Source: Saccharomonospora marina XMU15
Lineage (GTDB): Bacteria > Actinomycetota > Actinomycetes > Mycobacteriales > Pseudonocardiaceae
Direction of reading: 5' to 3'
DNA: 64,000 nucleotides
Assembly: GCF_000244955.1 (NCBI RefSeq)
Contig: NZ_CM001439.1
Span: 4,138,643-4,202,642, forward strand
In this document: positions 1 through 8,081 of the stretch, one piece after another
Layout of the letters: the number at the start of each line of letters is the position of its first letter
Numbering within the stretch: position 1 is the first letter of the stretch
The notes under the pieces: generated by a model
The model's database searches: none
Told to the model about the DNA's origin: nothing
Seen by the model: the letters and a program-made list of their open reading frames with translations, nothing else
Made by a program: the position numbers and the translations under genes

Positions 1-244
1 TCGCCACCGCCGGGCAGGCCCGCCCGACACATCCGGCCACGGTCACCCGGAACCGGTGCACACCCCGCACGAGGGGCAACCGAGGACCTGTCCGGCAACG
101 CTCCCCTCCGAACCGTCGAACCGCCACCGCACCCGTGGCGCGGAGGAGGTGATGCGGTCGAGCCGGGTCGTGGCGGTACGCCGGCGCCGCCACGACCACG
201 ACACCACCGGCCGGCGAACGGAGACAGGACCCAAGGAGGACACG

Positions 245-676
245 ATGTTGATGCGCACGGATCCTTTCCGGGAGCTGGACCGGCTGGCCCAGCAGGTGTT
301 CGGTGCGAACGGCACCGCGACGCGGCCCACCGTGATGCCCATGGATGCCTACCGCTCGGGCGAGGAGTTCGTCGTGCATTTCGACCTGCCCGGCGTCTCA
401 CCGGACACGATCGACCTCGACGTGGAGCGCAACGTGCTCACGGTTCGGGCCGAGCGCAAGCCCAGCTACGCCGACGACGCCGACGTGCAGGTCGCCGAGC
501 GGCCGCGAGGCGTGTTCAGCAGGCAGCTGTTCCTCGGTGACACGCTCGACACCGACCGGATCAGCGCGGACTACGACGCCGGGGTACTCACCCTGCGGAT
601 CCCGATCGCGGAGCAGGCGAAGCCTCGCAAGATCGCCATCACCGGCGGATCCGAACGGAAGAAGATCAACGCCTGA
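245..676 (+). CDS. Hsp20/alpha-crystallin small heat-shock protein
   Basis: ATP-independent holdase chaperone of the small heat-shock family, expected in the cytoplasm as an oligomer that binds unfolding proteins. The 143-aa product has a short N-terminal arm ([13 protein letters not shown]), an alpha-crystallin domain from about residue 33 to 130 starting at the [12 protein letters not shown] strand, the conserved LPGV turn, and the C-terminal GVLTLRIPI signature. The ATG at 245 is preceded by AAGGAGGA at 233-240; a longer ORF reaches back to 56 but its extra N-terminus is low-complexity and lacks the family pattern. A J-domain gene follows 66 bp downstream, so the two may respond to the same stress. 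No HrcA or HAIR-type operator was recognised in the 244 bases upstream, which otherwise hold nothing identifiable. Confidence 0.93.
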   Translation: MLMRTDPFRELDRLAQQVFGANGTATRPTVMPMDAYRSGEEFVVHFDLPGVSPDTIDLDVERNVLTVRAERKPSYADDADVQVAERPRGVFSRQLFLGDTLDTDRISADYDAGVLTLRIPIAEQAKPRKIAITGGSERKKINA

Positions 677-681
677 CGGCG

Positions 682-719
682 GCGGCGGCCCGCCCGCGCG
701 AGGCCGGGCGGACCGCCGC
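682..719. terminator. GC-rich hairpin between Hsp20 and J-domain genes
   Basis: Arms at 682-696 and 705-719 pair over 15 positions with a single C/A mismatch around an 8-base loop. It begins 5 bases after the Hsp20 stop. There is no U-tract, so it may act as an mRNA-stabilising stem or a weak terminator rather than a classical intrinsic terminator. Confidence 0.45.
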
Positions 720-742
720 TGCCCACACAGCACGAGTACGCC

Positions 743-1078
743 ATGTCCGCACAACGCGCGCCCGACCCCGGCAACCCCTACGACGTCCTCGGGGTGTCCC
801 GCACGGCGACGGCAGCGGAGCTAGCGGCCGCGTACCGGCGGCTGGTTCGTGCCGTCCACCCCGACAACAGCGGCGGCGATCCGGACCGGCTCACGACCGT
901 CGTCAACGCATACCGGCTGCTGCGCGATCCGCAGCAGCGCGCGCACTACGACCGGCGGCACCCGACGGCACACAACGAGCGCACCGAACACACCGCCCCG
1001 CCGAACGAACGCAGGGCGCGGTGGCCTCGGGAACCGGACATCCGGGTCGGACCCGTGCGCCGCCATTTCCAGCTGTGA
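743..1078 (+). CDS. Small stand-alone J-domain (DnaJ-like) protein
   Basis: A 111-aa protein whose first about 75 residues form a J-domain: NPYDVLGVSRTAT at the start of helix I, the basic helix II, the invariant HPD tripeptide (residues about 39-41) and helix III ending in DPQQRAHYDRR. It lacks the Gly/Phe region, zinc fingers and C-terminal domains of full DnaJ. J-domains stimulate the ATPase of Hsp70 (DnaK); this one would be a specialised co-chaperone. The remaining 35 residues are charged and of no known fold. It follows the Hsp20 gene by 66 bp on the same strand and may be co-transcribed with it. The ribosome-binding site is poor, but the ATG at 743 sits right before the domain. Confidence 0.85.
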   Translation: MSAQRAPDPGNPYDVLGVSRTATAAELAAAYRRLVRAVHPDNSGGDPDRLTTVVNAYRLLRDPQQRAHYDRRHPTAHNERTEHTAPPNERRARWPREPDIRVGPVRRHFQL

Positions 1079-1153
1079 TGCCGTTCGGGGATGCCCTTCG
1101 GCGATCCTCTTGCGCGATCCACCTCGCCCCCGCCCCGCCGGGACCGGCAGCGC

Positions 1154-1690
1154 TCACCCGGCCGACGCGGCCAGCGCCGTGCCGATGGACACACCGGCGA
1201 CCACCAGCAACGCCAGCCCCGCGGCGGGACCGGTGACGGCGCTGGGCAACAGTTTCGCGCGCCTTGCCAGCAGCGGTGCCGCCACCGCCACCACGGTCAA
1301 CGCGGTGGCCAGCACGTACAGCCACGGCGATCGCAGCACCGGCGCCATCGGATAGAAGTGCACGCCGACGACCAGGCAGATCCACGGCGCCAGATACCGG
1401 GAACGGCGCAGCACGACCAGCAGCAACGCTCCCACCGCCGCCACCGCGAACTCGATCCCCACAATGATCAGGTAGGCGCGGAAGGCGGCGTCGCTGTCCA
1501 GCGCCGAGCCGCTGCCCCACTGCCGCCACGCCACCACCCCACCCACCAAAGCGACGGCCAGGCTGACGATCGAGCCCACCGTCAGCCGAACCCGCCAGGC
1601 TCTGGGCGGGTCCTCCTGCGCCCAGCCGAACCAGGCCGAGGCGAAGAATCCCAGAACGGCGGCCGTCATCGCGGCGTCACGCAGGTGCAC
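1154..1690 (-). CDS. Small multi-spanning membrane protein, function unknown
   Basis: A hydrophobic protein of 178 aa with about five predicted membrane segments, for example around TAAVLGFFASAWFGW, GSIVSLAVALVGGVVAW and AYLIIVGIEFAVAAVGALLL. It has no recognisable enzymatic motif and I do not recognise the family. The GTG start at 1690 is chosen because GGGGGAG lies 5 bases upstream; the longest ORF begins 13 codons earlier with no such site. It faces the J-domain gene tail to tail and lies 45 bp downstream of a cupin gene on the same strand. Function cannot be inferred from sequence or context. Confidence 0.7.
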   Translation of the reverse strand: MHLRDAAMTAAVLGFFASAWFGWAQEDPPRAWRVRLTVGSIVSLAVALVGGVVAWRQWGSGSALDSDAAFRAYLIIVGIEFAVAAVGALLLVVLRRSRYLAPWICLVVGVHFYPMAPVLRSPWLYVLATALTVVAVAAPLLARRAKLLPSAVTGPAAGLALLVVAGVSIGTALAASAG

Positions 1691-1735
1691 GGTGTCTCCC
1701 CCAGTCGGCGTGCGGCCCGGCGGCCGCACGAGGCA

Positions 1736-2179
1736 TCACAGCAATTCGAAATCGTCGAAGTCGAACCCGGGCGAGACCACACAGGACACCAGCACGTCGT
1801 CGCCGCCGTCCTGGCGGGCCGACTGCCACGTGCCCGCGGGCACCAGAACCTGCGGCCGGTGGCCGAGCTCCACGGCACCGCTCAACGTCACCGTCTCGGC
1901 GGGCTCGTGCGGGCGCTCACCGGTGCCGCCCAGCAGCAGGGTCAGTGGCCCACCCCGATGCCACAGCCACAGCTCGTCACCCCGCACCCGGTGCCACCGG
2001 GATCGCTCGCCGGGGCCCAGCACGTAGTAGATACCGGTGGCGCTGTAACGCTCGCCGGGGTAACCCTCGGGAACCAGGCGGTGCCGCGCCTGCCAGGTAC
2101 GCCGATACCAGCCACCCTCCGGATGCGGCGAAAGCTCGAGTTCGCGCGCCAGCGGCGGTGGGTGGCGCTGCGACGTCAT
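1736..2179 (-). CDS. Cupin superfamily protein (DUF985 type)
   Basis: A 147-aa single-domain beta-barrel protein of the cupin_5/DUF985 family. Visible family marks are LELSPHPEGGWYRRTW near the N-terminus, the SATGIYYVLGPGERSRWHRV strand that carries the cupin metal-site-like histidine, the DELWLWHRGGPL segment, and PAGTWQSARQ with VVSPGFDFDDFELL at the end. Members are small cytoplasmic proteins, some described as epimerase-like or sugar-binding, but most have no defined reaction, so none is assigned. Length is normal for the family. It is in the same direction as the neighbouring methyltransferase (24 bp upstream in transcription order) and small membrane protein. Confidence 0.85.
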   Translation of the reverse strand: MTSQRHPPPLARELELSPHPEGGWYRRTWQARHRLVPEGYPGERYSATGIYYVLGPGERSRWHRVRGDELWLWHRGGPLTLLLGGTGERPHEPAETVTLSGAVELGHRPQVLVPAGTWQSARQDGGDDVLVSCVVSPGFDFDDFELL

Positions 2180-2203
2180 GCCGCCACCCTAGAGCAACGG
2201 ATG

Positions 2204-2794
2204 TCACGCAGTGGCGCGCGCCAGCAACCGGGTGGTCGCGCGCGTACCGGTTCGGACCAGTTCCTCGCTCAGCACCTGGAATCCGCCGGGCAGCTGAGCG
2301 GACAGTTCGCCGTGCCGGACACGGAAGCGTCGCGGTTGCGTCGCCGCGAGCGCCTCCCAGCCGAGCAGCCCACCCGGCGCCACCACGGCACAGCCGATGC
2401 GGAAGGCGGCCGGGTCCCAGTACAGCGTCGCGAGCACCAGCGCGAACCGGTTGGCGCCGGTGTCGAACGCCTGCGCTTCGGCCTGCACCAGGTGTAGGCG
2501 ATCGCGAATACCGCACCGTTCGGCCTCGGCGCCCAACTGGCGCAGGGCGACATCGGAGATGTCGACAGCGACCACCGACCTGCCTCGCCGCGCGAGCGCC
2601 AGCGCGCTGCCGGATCGGCCACACGCCAGTTCCAGCACCAGGCCCTGCGGCAACCCGGCGTCGAACGCGGCATCGACCAGCGGGTGTGGCCGGAACCGCG
2701 GAGGCTCGTCGGCGTAGCGGGCGTTCCACCTGAGCAGGTCGCGATCGCGCCCCGGCGGCGCACCGCCGCTTCGGGCACGGTCGTTGCGGGACAC
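2204..2794 (-). CDS. SAM-dependent methyltransferase (class I fold)
   Basis: A 196-aa protein with a Rossmann-like methyltransferase core: LVLELACGRSGSALALARRG is motif I (the glycine-rich SAM loop), SVVAVDISDVAL holds the acidic residue that binds the ribose, and LVQAEAQAFD followed by FALVLATLYWDP are motifs II-III. The N-terminal WNARYADEPPRF is typical of small TehB/Methyltransf_25-like enzymes. Substrate unknown. The GTG at 2794 is selected because the longest ORF runs back through the low-complexity 3-prime end of the upstream gene; translation probably initiates 20 bp after that gene stops. It likely forms an operon with the membrane protein upstream. Confidence 0.78.
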   Translation of the reverse strand: MSRNDRARSGGAPPGRDRDLLRWNARYADEPPRFRPHPLVDAAFDAGLPQGLVLELACGRSGSALALARRGRSVVAVDISDVALRQLGAEAERCGIRDRLHLVQAEAQAFDTGANRFALVLATLYWDPAAFRIGCAVVAPGGLLGWEALAATQPRRFRVRHGELSAQLPGGFQVLSEELVRTGTRATTRLLARATA

Positions 2795-2813
2795 GGCTCC
2801 ACGGTAGCCGTGC

Positions 2814-3980
2814 TCAGCGCGCTTGGTCACCACGCTGGTGCTGTTGCCGCTGCTCCTCCTGCTCCTCCTGCTCCTCCTGCTCCTCCTGCATGCGGTAGCG
2901 GTCGCGCCGTTCGCGCTCGCGTTTGCTGTAGGCGGCGCGGCGGACCGCGTCCTCGCTTTCCAGACTCGACCCCAGCGCACCCGCGAACGTGCCCATCGAA
3001 CTGGCCAGCCAGGCCAACGCGAGGTAGGTAGCCGTGTTCACCGGATGGCCGACCATCGAGGCGAGATAGTCGGAGGGGATGACCGTGCTGGCGCCCGCGA
3101 AGGTCACCACGAACAGCACGACGTAGGCGCACCCGACACCGAAGGCCAGCGTCACGACCGTGGCCACGTTGTACAGCACGGTGTCCTCACGGAAGCCCTT
3201 CACATCCCCGCGCTGCCACAGGTTGTTGTAGACGATGAGCCACGTCACCATCGCGGCGACGGCCAGCACGCTGATGGCAGCCAGCCTGGCGGGGCTCAGC
3301 GCGTCCGCCAGGCTCCAGATGCTGCCGTAGAACACGCCGAACGCGGCGGCGGCCGAGGCTGCCGCAAGCGCCGTCGACAGCTCCGGCACCAGTCGCCACG
3401 GCCGGTTGTCCCGCACCATCCCCAGCAGCAAACGCAACCTGCCGCGCACTCCGACCAGCGACAGCGACGCGTCGATACCGTCGCCCGGCTCGTCGACCCA
3501 GCGAACGGGTGAGATCGCGGTGCCCGCCTTCGGCCGCCGAGGCGAAACCTCCTCCGGCAGCACCCCCGCCCTTCCCAACTCGCCGAGCAGGTAGGCCAGC
3601 GAGTCACGCAAGCGTCTGCGTAACCGGATCCCACCCACGGCGGGCAGCGAGGCCAGCACCACCCGGTGCTCGAGGTTGACGTCGGCGAGGATCGGGTCCC
3701 GCCCCACCCGCCGGGGCAGGTCGGTGACCAGCAACAGGATGTCCCAGCCGTACCTGTCGCGAAGCCGCTCGGCGAGCTTGGCGATCGGCACGTTGCCGTA
3801 CTCGTCCAGCACCAGCGGCTGGGTGCGGAAGTCGACGCGCCATTCCACACCGCCACCGATGCCGTGGTCGAGCATGCCGGGAAGGTCCTCGACCATCCCG
3901 CTTACGACCTCGCTGGGCAGGCCGGGGTCCGCCAGCACCCCGACCACCACGCGGCCGCGCCCACCACCGTCGGAGTCCAT
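2814..3980 (-). CDS. Membrane protein with C-terminal Glu-Glu-Gln repeat tail
   Basis: A 388-aa protein of unknown function. Residues 1-190 form a soluble domain beginning VVVGVLADPGLPSEVV and containing GWDILLLVTDLPRR, which looks alpha/beta in pattern. About four membrane segments follow (roughly residues 200-335, for example LAAISVLAVAAMVTWLIVY and NVATVVTLAFGVGCAYVVLFVVTF). The C-terminus is a charged helix rich in Arg, then four tandem EEQ units and a QRQQHQR tail, predicted to be cytosolic. Homologues in other actinomycetes are annotated only as hypothetical. GGGAGGG lies just upstream of the ATG. It is transcribed divergently from the GAF-ANTAR gene and probably co-transcribed with the following methyltransferase. 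Confidence 0.75.
   Translation of the reverse strand: MDSDGGGRGRVVVGVLADPGLPSEVVSGMVEDLPGMLDHGIGGGVEWRVDFRTQPLVLDEYGNVPIAKLAERLRDRYGWDILLLVTDLPRRVGRDPILADVNLEHRVVLASLPAVGGIRLRRRLRDSLAYLLGELGRAGVLPEEVSPRRPKAGTAISPVRWVDEPGDGIDASLSLVGVRGRLRLLLGMVRDNRPWRLVPELSTALAAASAAAAFGVFYGSIWSLADALSPARLAAISVLAVAAMVTWLIVYNNLWQRGDVKGFREDTVLYNVATVVTLAFGVGCAYVVLFVVTFAGASTVIPSDYLASMVGHPVNTATYLALAWLASSMGTFAGALGSSLESEDAVRRAAYSKRERERRDRYRMQEEQEEQEEQEEQRQQHQRGDQAR
2852..2887. repeat. Four perfect 9-bp tandem repeats (EEQ codons)
   Basis: The plus strand reads GCTCCTCCT four times without error at 2852-2887, coding on the minus strand for consecutive Glu-Glu-Gln units in the tail of the membrane protein. Perfect short repeats are prone to copy-number change by slippage; a unit of nine bases would keep the frame. 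Confidence 0.9.
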
Positions 3981-4111
3981 TCACCCTCCCGCCGGATCAC
4001 CGTCCCCCCCGTGCTGTCGGGATGCTGGCTACCCCGCGCCGCGAAAGGGCATGCGGGCTCGCAGCCGCGTCGCGCTGGACAGGTCGCGGGGGTCACGCGG
4101 AGCCTGGAGTC

Positions 4112-4846
4112 ATGACGGAGCAGCCGAGCCTCGCGGGCCGCGCCCAGCTCGCCGATGTCTTCAGCCGGGTCGCGCGATCACTGGAGCCGGAACCGGACGT
4201 GGAACGCACGGTGCGCAACATCGTGTCCGCGGTGTCGGCGTCGGTTCCCGGAGCCGAGCACGTCGGCGTCTCCCTGCTGGAGGACGGTCGGATCCGCTCG
4301 GTCGCGCCGTCCAGCGCGCTCGTCGCCCGGCTGGACGAGATCCAGCACGAGCTGTCCGACGGACCGTGTGTGGACGCCACCTTCAGCGGCCAGGTGTATC
4401 GCACCGGTGACATCGTCGCCGACGGGCGCTGGCCCAGCTTCGGTCAAGCCGCGGCCGAGCTCGGCATCACCTCGATGCTCGCCGTCCGGTTGTTCACCGC
4501 CAACACACTGCTGGGTGCGTTGAACCTGTACTCAACGCGCACGGACGCGTTCGACTCCGACGCCGAGCACCTGACCGAGCTTTTCGCCGCGCACGCCGCC
4601 GTGGCACTCGTGGGCGCCAACCGCCAGGCACAGCTGCGGGCAGCGCTGAACGCCAGGGACGTCATCGGCATGGCGAAGGGCATCCTGATGCAGCGGCACG
4701 GCCTCGACGAGGACCGAGCCTTCGGGATGCTGATCCAGGCCTCGCAGCACGCGAACATGAAGCTGCGTGAGGTGGCGCAATGGCTGGTCACCGAGTGCTG
4801 CGAAGACCATCCCGGTCCGAGGTCGCTGCCACCGCCGGGGAAGTGA
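4112..4846 (+). CDS. GAF-ANTAR transcription antiterminator-type regulator
   Basis: A 244-aa cytoplasmic regulator with an N-terminal GAF domain (about residues 15-165, including GPCVDATFSGQVYRTGDI and LLGALNLYSTRTDAFD) and a C-terminal ANTAR domain (about 175-232: ALNARDVIGMAKGILMQRHGLDEDRAFGMLIQAS split over the signature helices). ANTAR domains bind paired hairpins in nascent RNA and prevent termination; the GAF domain would sense a ligand or redox signal. The ATG at 4112 has GGAG shortly upstream and starts just before the conserved region; the longer ORF from 4022 is unsupported. Its last 59 bases overlap the 3-prime end of the convergent MFS gene. A close paralogue lies at 30519-31241. 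Confidence 0.9.
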   Translation: MTEQPSLAGRAQLADVFSRVARSLEPEPDVERTVRNIVSAVSASVPGAEHVGVSLLEDGRIRSVAPSSALVARLDEIQHELSDGPCVDATFSGQVYRTGDIVADGRWPSFGQAAAELGITSMLAVRLFTANTLLGALNLYSTRTDAFDSDAEHLTELFAAHAAVALVGANRQAQLRAALNARDVIGMAKGILMQRHGLDEDRAFGMLIQASQHANMKLREVAQWLVTECCEDHPGPRSLPPPGK

Positions 4847-6167
4847 ACGCGAGCACAGCCACCACCAGCAGCGCGGCCGCCATGGCGGCGAAAGCCCGCC
4901 CGTAGCCGCGGGCCAGGTCGGCGGGCCCGGCGAATGCTGGTTGAGCCACGGTCGTCAGCACGGCCAGCCCCAACACCGCCCCCACCTGTTTCGTCGTGTT
5001 CAGCAGGCCGGAGGCCGCTCCGGCATCCGCTCGGGGAACCCCGGACGTGGCGGCGAGGGTGACCGGTGTGTTGAGCAGGCCACTACCGACACCGATGAGA
5101 ACGGCGGGGCCGAGCACGCCGACCAGGTAGCCGCTTTCCGGCGTGAGCCTGCTCTGCCAGACGAACCCGGCGGCGGCGACGAGCGCGCCCACGCCCAGCA
5201 GAGTGTGTCCTCGCACCCGATGCAGCAGCCTCGGCGTGACCACGACGCCGAAGACGATGGCCAGCAGGGTGTGCGGCAGGAATCCGAGCCCGGTCAGCAA
5301 CGGTCCGAGTTGCAGCACCTGCTGCATCGAGAAGGCCAGGAAGAACCACATCGGACTCAGGCAGGCACCCGCGACGAGCGCGATGACGTTGCCCCGCGCG
5401 ACCTGCCCGTGCGCCAGCAGCCGCGGCGGGATCAGCGGGTGGGAAGCCCATCTGGTCTGCACCGGTACGAACAGCGCCAGCGCACAGCCGCAGGCGAGAA
5501 GTGCCGTGACCGTGGCAGGGTCGCTCCAGCCGTGCGTGCCCGCCCTCGCCAGGCCGAACGTGCCACACACCAGCACGGCGACCGCGAGCGCGGCGCCTGG
5601 CAGGTCCAACCGCGGCCTCGTGCGCGCCCGGTCGCAGGGCAGGCAGCGGGCAAGCCAGGCCGCCACCACGCCGATCGGCACGTTGACCAGCAACACCGCC
5701 CGCCACGACACCGTCTGGGTCAGCAGCCCGCCCACCAGGTTGCCTGCCGTGCCACCGGCCAGCCCCACTCCCGTCCAGATCGCCAGCGCACGGGTTCGCG
5801 CGGCGCCTTCGAACGCGGTGCCGACGACAGTCAGTGTGGCAGGGGCCAGCACGGCCGCGCCGAGCCCCTGCGCGGCCCGCGCCGCGACCAGCGTTTCCTG
5901 CCCGCCTGCCAGGCCGCCGACCAGGCTCGCGGTGCTGAACAGTGCCAGACCCGCCAGCAAGGTCCGCTTGTGCCCGTACAGGTCGGCAACCCTGCCACCG
6001 AGCAACAGCAGGCCCGCGAACACCAGCGTGTAGGCGTTGACGACCCAGTGCGAGGCCGTGACGTCGAGGCCGAGCGCGGTCTCGATCCGGGGCAGCGCGA
6101 CGTTCACGATCGAGACGTCGAGCACGACCATGAACTGCGCCATGCAAACCGCGGCCAGAGCCCGCAA
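4788..6167 (-). CDS. MFS drug exporter, DHA2 (14-TM) family
   Basis: A 459-aa proton-driven efflux permease of the major facilitator superfamily. It begins with the typical DHA2 start (MAQFMVVLDVSIVNVALP), has motif A in GGRVADLYGHKRTLL, and the GVGLAGGTAGNLVGGLL motif C-like glycine-rich stretch of antiporters; about 14 hydrophobic segments are visible. The start is probably TTG at 6167, preceded by GGGGGGA. It is divergent from a TetR gene with a double palindromic operator between them, the standard arrangement for an inducible drug pump controlled by its local repressor. The substrate cannot be read from sequence. Confidence 0.9.
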   Translation of the reverse strand: MRALAAVCMAQFMVVLDVSIVNVALPRIETALGLDVTASHWVVNAYTLVFAGLLLLGGRVADLYGHKRTLLAGLALFSTASLVGGLAGGQETLVAARAAQGLGAAVLAPATLTVVGTAFEGAARTRALAIWTGVGLAGGTAGNLVGGLLTQTVSWRAVLLVNVPIGVVAAWLARCLPCDRARTRPRLDLPGAALAVAVLVCGTFGLARAGTHGWSDPATVTALLACGCALALFVPVQTRWASHPLIPPRLLAHGQVARGNVIALVAGACLSPMWFFLAFSMQQVLQLGPLLTGLGFLPHTLLAIVFGVVVTPRLLHRVRGHTLLGVGALVAAAGFVWQSRLTPESGYLVGVLGPAVLIGVGSGLLNTPVTLAATSGVPRADAGAASGLLNTTKQVGAVLGLAVLTTVAQPAFAGPADLARGYGRAFAAMAAALLVVAVLAFTSPAVAATSDRDGLRSTR

Positions 6168-6194
6168 CGCCGTCCCCCCTTCGGTGCCGATCCT

Positions 6195-6222
6195 GATACA
6201 TCTGTATCAAATACATCTGTAC
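6195..6222. promoter_or_regulatory. Double TetR-type operator between MFS exporter and regulator
   Basis: The 11-mer ATACATCTGTA occurs twice, at 6196-6206 and 6211-6221, 15 bp apart. Each copy has TACA and TGTA arms around TC, and the first extends to GATACA/TGTATC. The site lies between the divergent starts at 6167 and 6236, so one bound repressor assembly could shut both promoters. Confidence 0.7.
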
Positions 6223-6235
6223 CACAATCGGTGCC

Positions 6236-6850
6236 GTGCCGAGAACAGCCGATCACGCCCAGCGCAGATCTCAACTCATCGATGCCCTCCTACGGGTCGC
6301 CAGCAGGGCGGGCCTGCACGCGGTGACGATGCGGTCGGTGGCCGCCGAAGCGGGAGTGTCACTGCGGCTGGTCCAGTACTACTTCCGGACAAAAGCCGGC
6401 CTGATGCACGCCGCACTGGAAGAACTCGAACGGCGCGCGCACGAACGCTGGCAGGCCCGGCTGGCCCGGCTGCCGCAGCACGCGCCGGCCCGCGCGCACC
6501 TCGAGGCGTTCCTCACCGAAGCGTTGCCGACCGACGCGCCGAGCCGGACCTTCCACCTCGTGTGGACGTCGTACGCGGTGCTCGCCATGACCGACCCCGA
6601 GCTGGCGCGCGAGCCGTTCGTGGCCGGCCCGGACCGGCTGGAGTCGCGGATCACCGACACGCTGCGCGGGGCGCGAGCGGCGGGTGAGCTACGGCCCGAC
6701 CTCGACCCCGCGACGGAGGCGGCCCGCCTGGTGACGCTCAACCACGGGCTCGGCACCAGCGTGCTCATCGGCCAGCGCACCGCCGAGGCGGCCACGGCCC
6801 TGCTGAGCCACCATCTCGACGAACTGTTCGGCCCCGAGCCCGCCGGCTGA
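6236..6850 (+). CDS. TetR-family repressor of the adjacent MFS pump
   Basis: A 204-aa TetR regulator. The N-terminal helix-turn-helix spans about residues 10-55 (LIDALLRVASRAGLHAVTMR then SVAAEAGVSLRLVQYYFRTK), with the usual YYF end of the recognition region. The C-terminal half is an all-helical ligand and dimer domain like the TetR_C_6/BetI type. GTG at 6236 is the first plausible start, directly after the double operator. By family precedent it would repress itself and the divergent exporter until the drug binds. The stop is 10 bp from the stop of the convergent methyltransferase gene. Confidence 0.9.
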   Translation: MPRTADHAQRRSQLIDALLRVASRAGLHAVTMRSVAAEAGVSLRLVQYYFRTKAGLMHAALEELERRAHERWQARLARLPQHAPARAHLEAFLTEALPTDAPSRTFHLVWTSYAVLAMTDPELAREPFVAGPDRLESRITDTLRGARAAGELRPDLDPATEAARLVTLNHGLGTSVLIGQRTAEAATALLSHHLDELFGPEPAG

Positions 6851-6859
6851 GGACCGATG

Positions 6860-7696
6860 TCAGGGTTTGCGGCCCAGCGCCGCGAACGCGCTACTCGCCG
6901 ACGGCTCGTCGGCGAACTCCTCGGACGCGGGCGAGTCGGCAACCTCCGGGTGCCACAGCGGAACCCACACCACGCCCGGCTCCACCAGGTCGAACCCGTC
7001 GAAGAACCGGGTGAACTCCTCGCGCGTGCGCAGGTGCAGCGCAGAACCCGAACTCTGGTACTGGCTGCGCACCTGCGCGCGCTCGCTCGCGCCCTGGCTG
7101 GGCACCCCGTCCTCGGTCAGGTGGGAGCTGAGCAGGTACGAACCGGTTGGCAGCAGGTCGCGGTAACGCGCGACGAAATCGTAGGGGCCGTCCTCGTCGC
7201 CGAAGAAGTACAGCACGTTCACCACGATGAGCCCGACCGGCTTGCCCGGGTCGAGCACACCGGTCGCGAGCGCTCGCTCCCAGATGTCGTCGGCGTGCCG
7301 CAGGTCGCCGTGCAGCACCGCATGCCTGGCCGGGTCTCCCTGCCGTTCCAGCAGCACCCGCGAGTGCGCGACGGCGACCGGCTCGTTGTCGACGTACACG
7401 CAACGGCTGCCGGGATTCACCGAGTCCGCTATCTCGTGGACGTTACCGACCGTCGGCACGCCCGAGCCCAGATCGAGAAACTGCGTGACCCCCTGCGAGG
7501 CCAGGTAGCGAACCCCCCTGCCGAGGAACTCCCTGCCGACCCTGGCCATGGTCCGCACCAGTGGAAAGGTCTCCACCACCTTGGCGCCGAACTCCCTGTC
7601 GATGGCCCAGTTCGTCGTACCGCCGAGCAACCAGTCGTAGATCCTCGCCGGATTCGGGTGATCGAGGTCCACACCCTCGGGAACGGGTTCCGACAT
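6860..7696 (-). CDS. SAM-dependent methyltransferase, DUF574/Methyltransf_19 family
   Basis: A 278-aa protein of the large actinobacterial DUF574 family. Family marks are the N-terminal NPARIYDWLLGGTTNWAIDRE, the motif I loop FLDLGSGVPTVGNVHEIA, the ribose-binding VYVDNEPVAVAHS and PVGLIVVNVLYFFGD. These genes are numerous in Streptomyces and Pseudonocardiales; a SAM-binding fold is established but the methyl acceptors are mostly unknown. ATG at 7696 is used because GGAG sits 5 bases upstream (GGAGTGCCG before ATG); a GTG two codons earlier overlaps that site. It is likely a single-gene unit. Confidence 0.88.
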   Translation of the reverse strand: MSEPVPEGVDLDHPNPARIYDWLLGGTTNWAIDREFGAKVVETFPLVRTMARVGREFLGRGVRYLASQGVTQFLDLGSGVPTVGNVHEIADSVNPGSRCVYVDNEPVAVAHSRVLLERQGDPARHAVLHGDLRHADDIWERALATGVLDPGKPVGLIVVNVLYFFGDEDGPYDFVARYRDLLPTGSYLLSSHLTEDGVPSQGASERAQVRSQYQSSGSALHLRTREEFTRFFDGFDLVEPGVVWVPLWHPEVADSPASEEFADEPSASSAFAALGRKP

Positions 7697-7790
7697 CGGC
7701 ACTCCTCACACGTCGACCTTCGCATCACACTATCGAGTCAGAGCTGGTGCGAATGTGAGGTGCGACCTGCCCGCATCGCCACCCGGTGTG

Positions 7791-8078
7791 CTAGGCGTCG
7801 TTGCCGTCGAGCCGGTTGTTCACCCGGATCTCGGCGAGGTCGATGCCGTGTCGGTACAGCGCCTCGGTGAGGAAGTCGGCAACCAGCCGCTCGTCCACCG
7901 GGCAGCCGGGCGTTGCGGCGCCGCCGTCGACGTTGTCCGGCGCGTGCCCGTCGGTCAGCTCCACGGCCAGCGCTCGCCGACTCGCGTCGTAGGAGCGCAA
8001 CACCAGCCTGCCGCCGTCCGAGGCGACGATGCGCGCGAGGCCCGCCACCACGGCAATAACCCTGTCCGCGTCCCACAC
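7791..8078 (-). CDS. Small NifU-C-like protein, last gene of CoA-transferase operon
   Basis: A 95-aa protein. The order of elements, VAGLARIVASDGG, then RLVLRSYDASRRALAVELTDG, then TPGCPVDERLVADFLTEAL, resembles the C-terminal NifU/Nfu domain, in which a DGG turn precedes two strands and a Cys-containing loop before the last helix. Nfu proteins carry a CxxC pair for a shared iron-sulfur cluster; here only one Cys is visible in that loop, so cluster carriage in the normal way is doubtful. Start is GTG at 8078, three bases after the stop of the CoA-transferase beta gene, so translation is probably coupled. The NifU assignment is pattern-based and moderate; function unknown. Confidence 0.6.
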   Translation of the reverse strand: MWDADRVIAVVAGLARIVASDGGRLVLRSYDASRRALAVELTDGHAPDNVDGGAATPGCPVDERLVADFLTEALYRHGIDLAEIRVNNRLDGNDA

Positions 8079-8081
8079 AGC

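Noticed and set aside
1091-2497. Long plus-strand ORF (468 aa) opposite cupin and methyltransferase genes
   Set aside because: Rich in Gln, Arg, His and Pro with no family pattern; it is an antisense frame of real minus-strand genes with intact motifs.
4767-6326. 519-aa plus-strand ORF opposite the MFS gene
   Set aside because: Antisense shadow of a clear 14-helix transporter; low-complexity composition.
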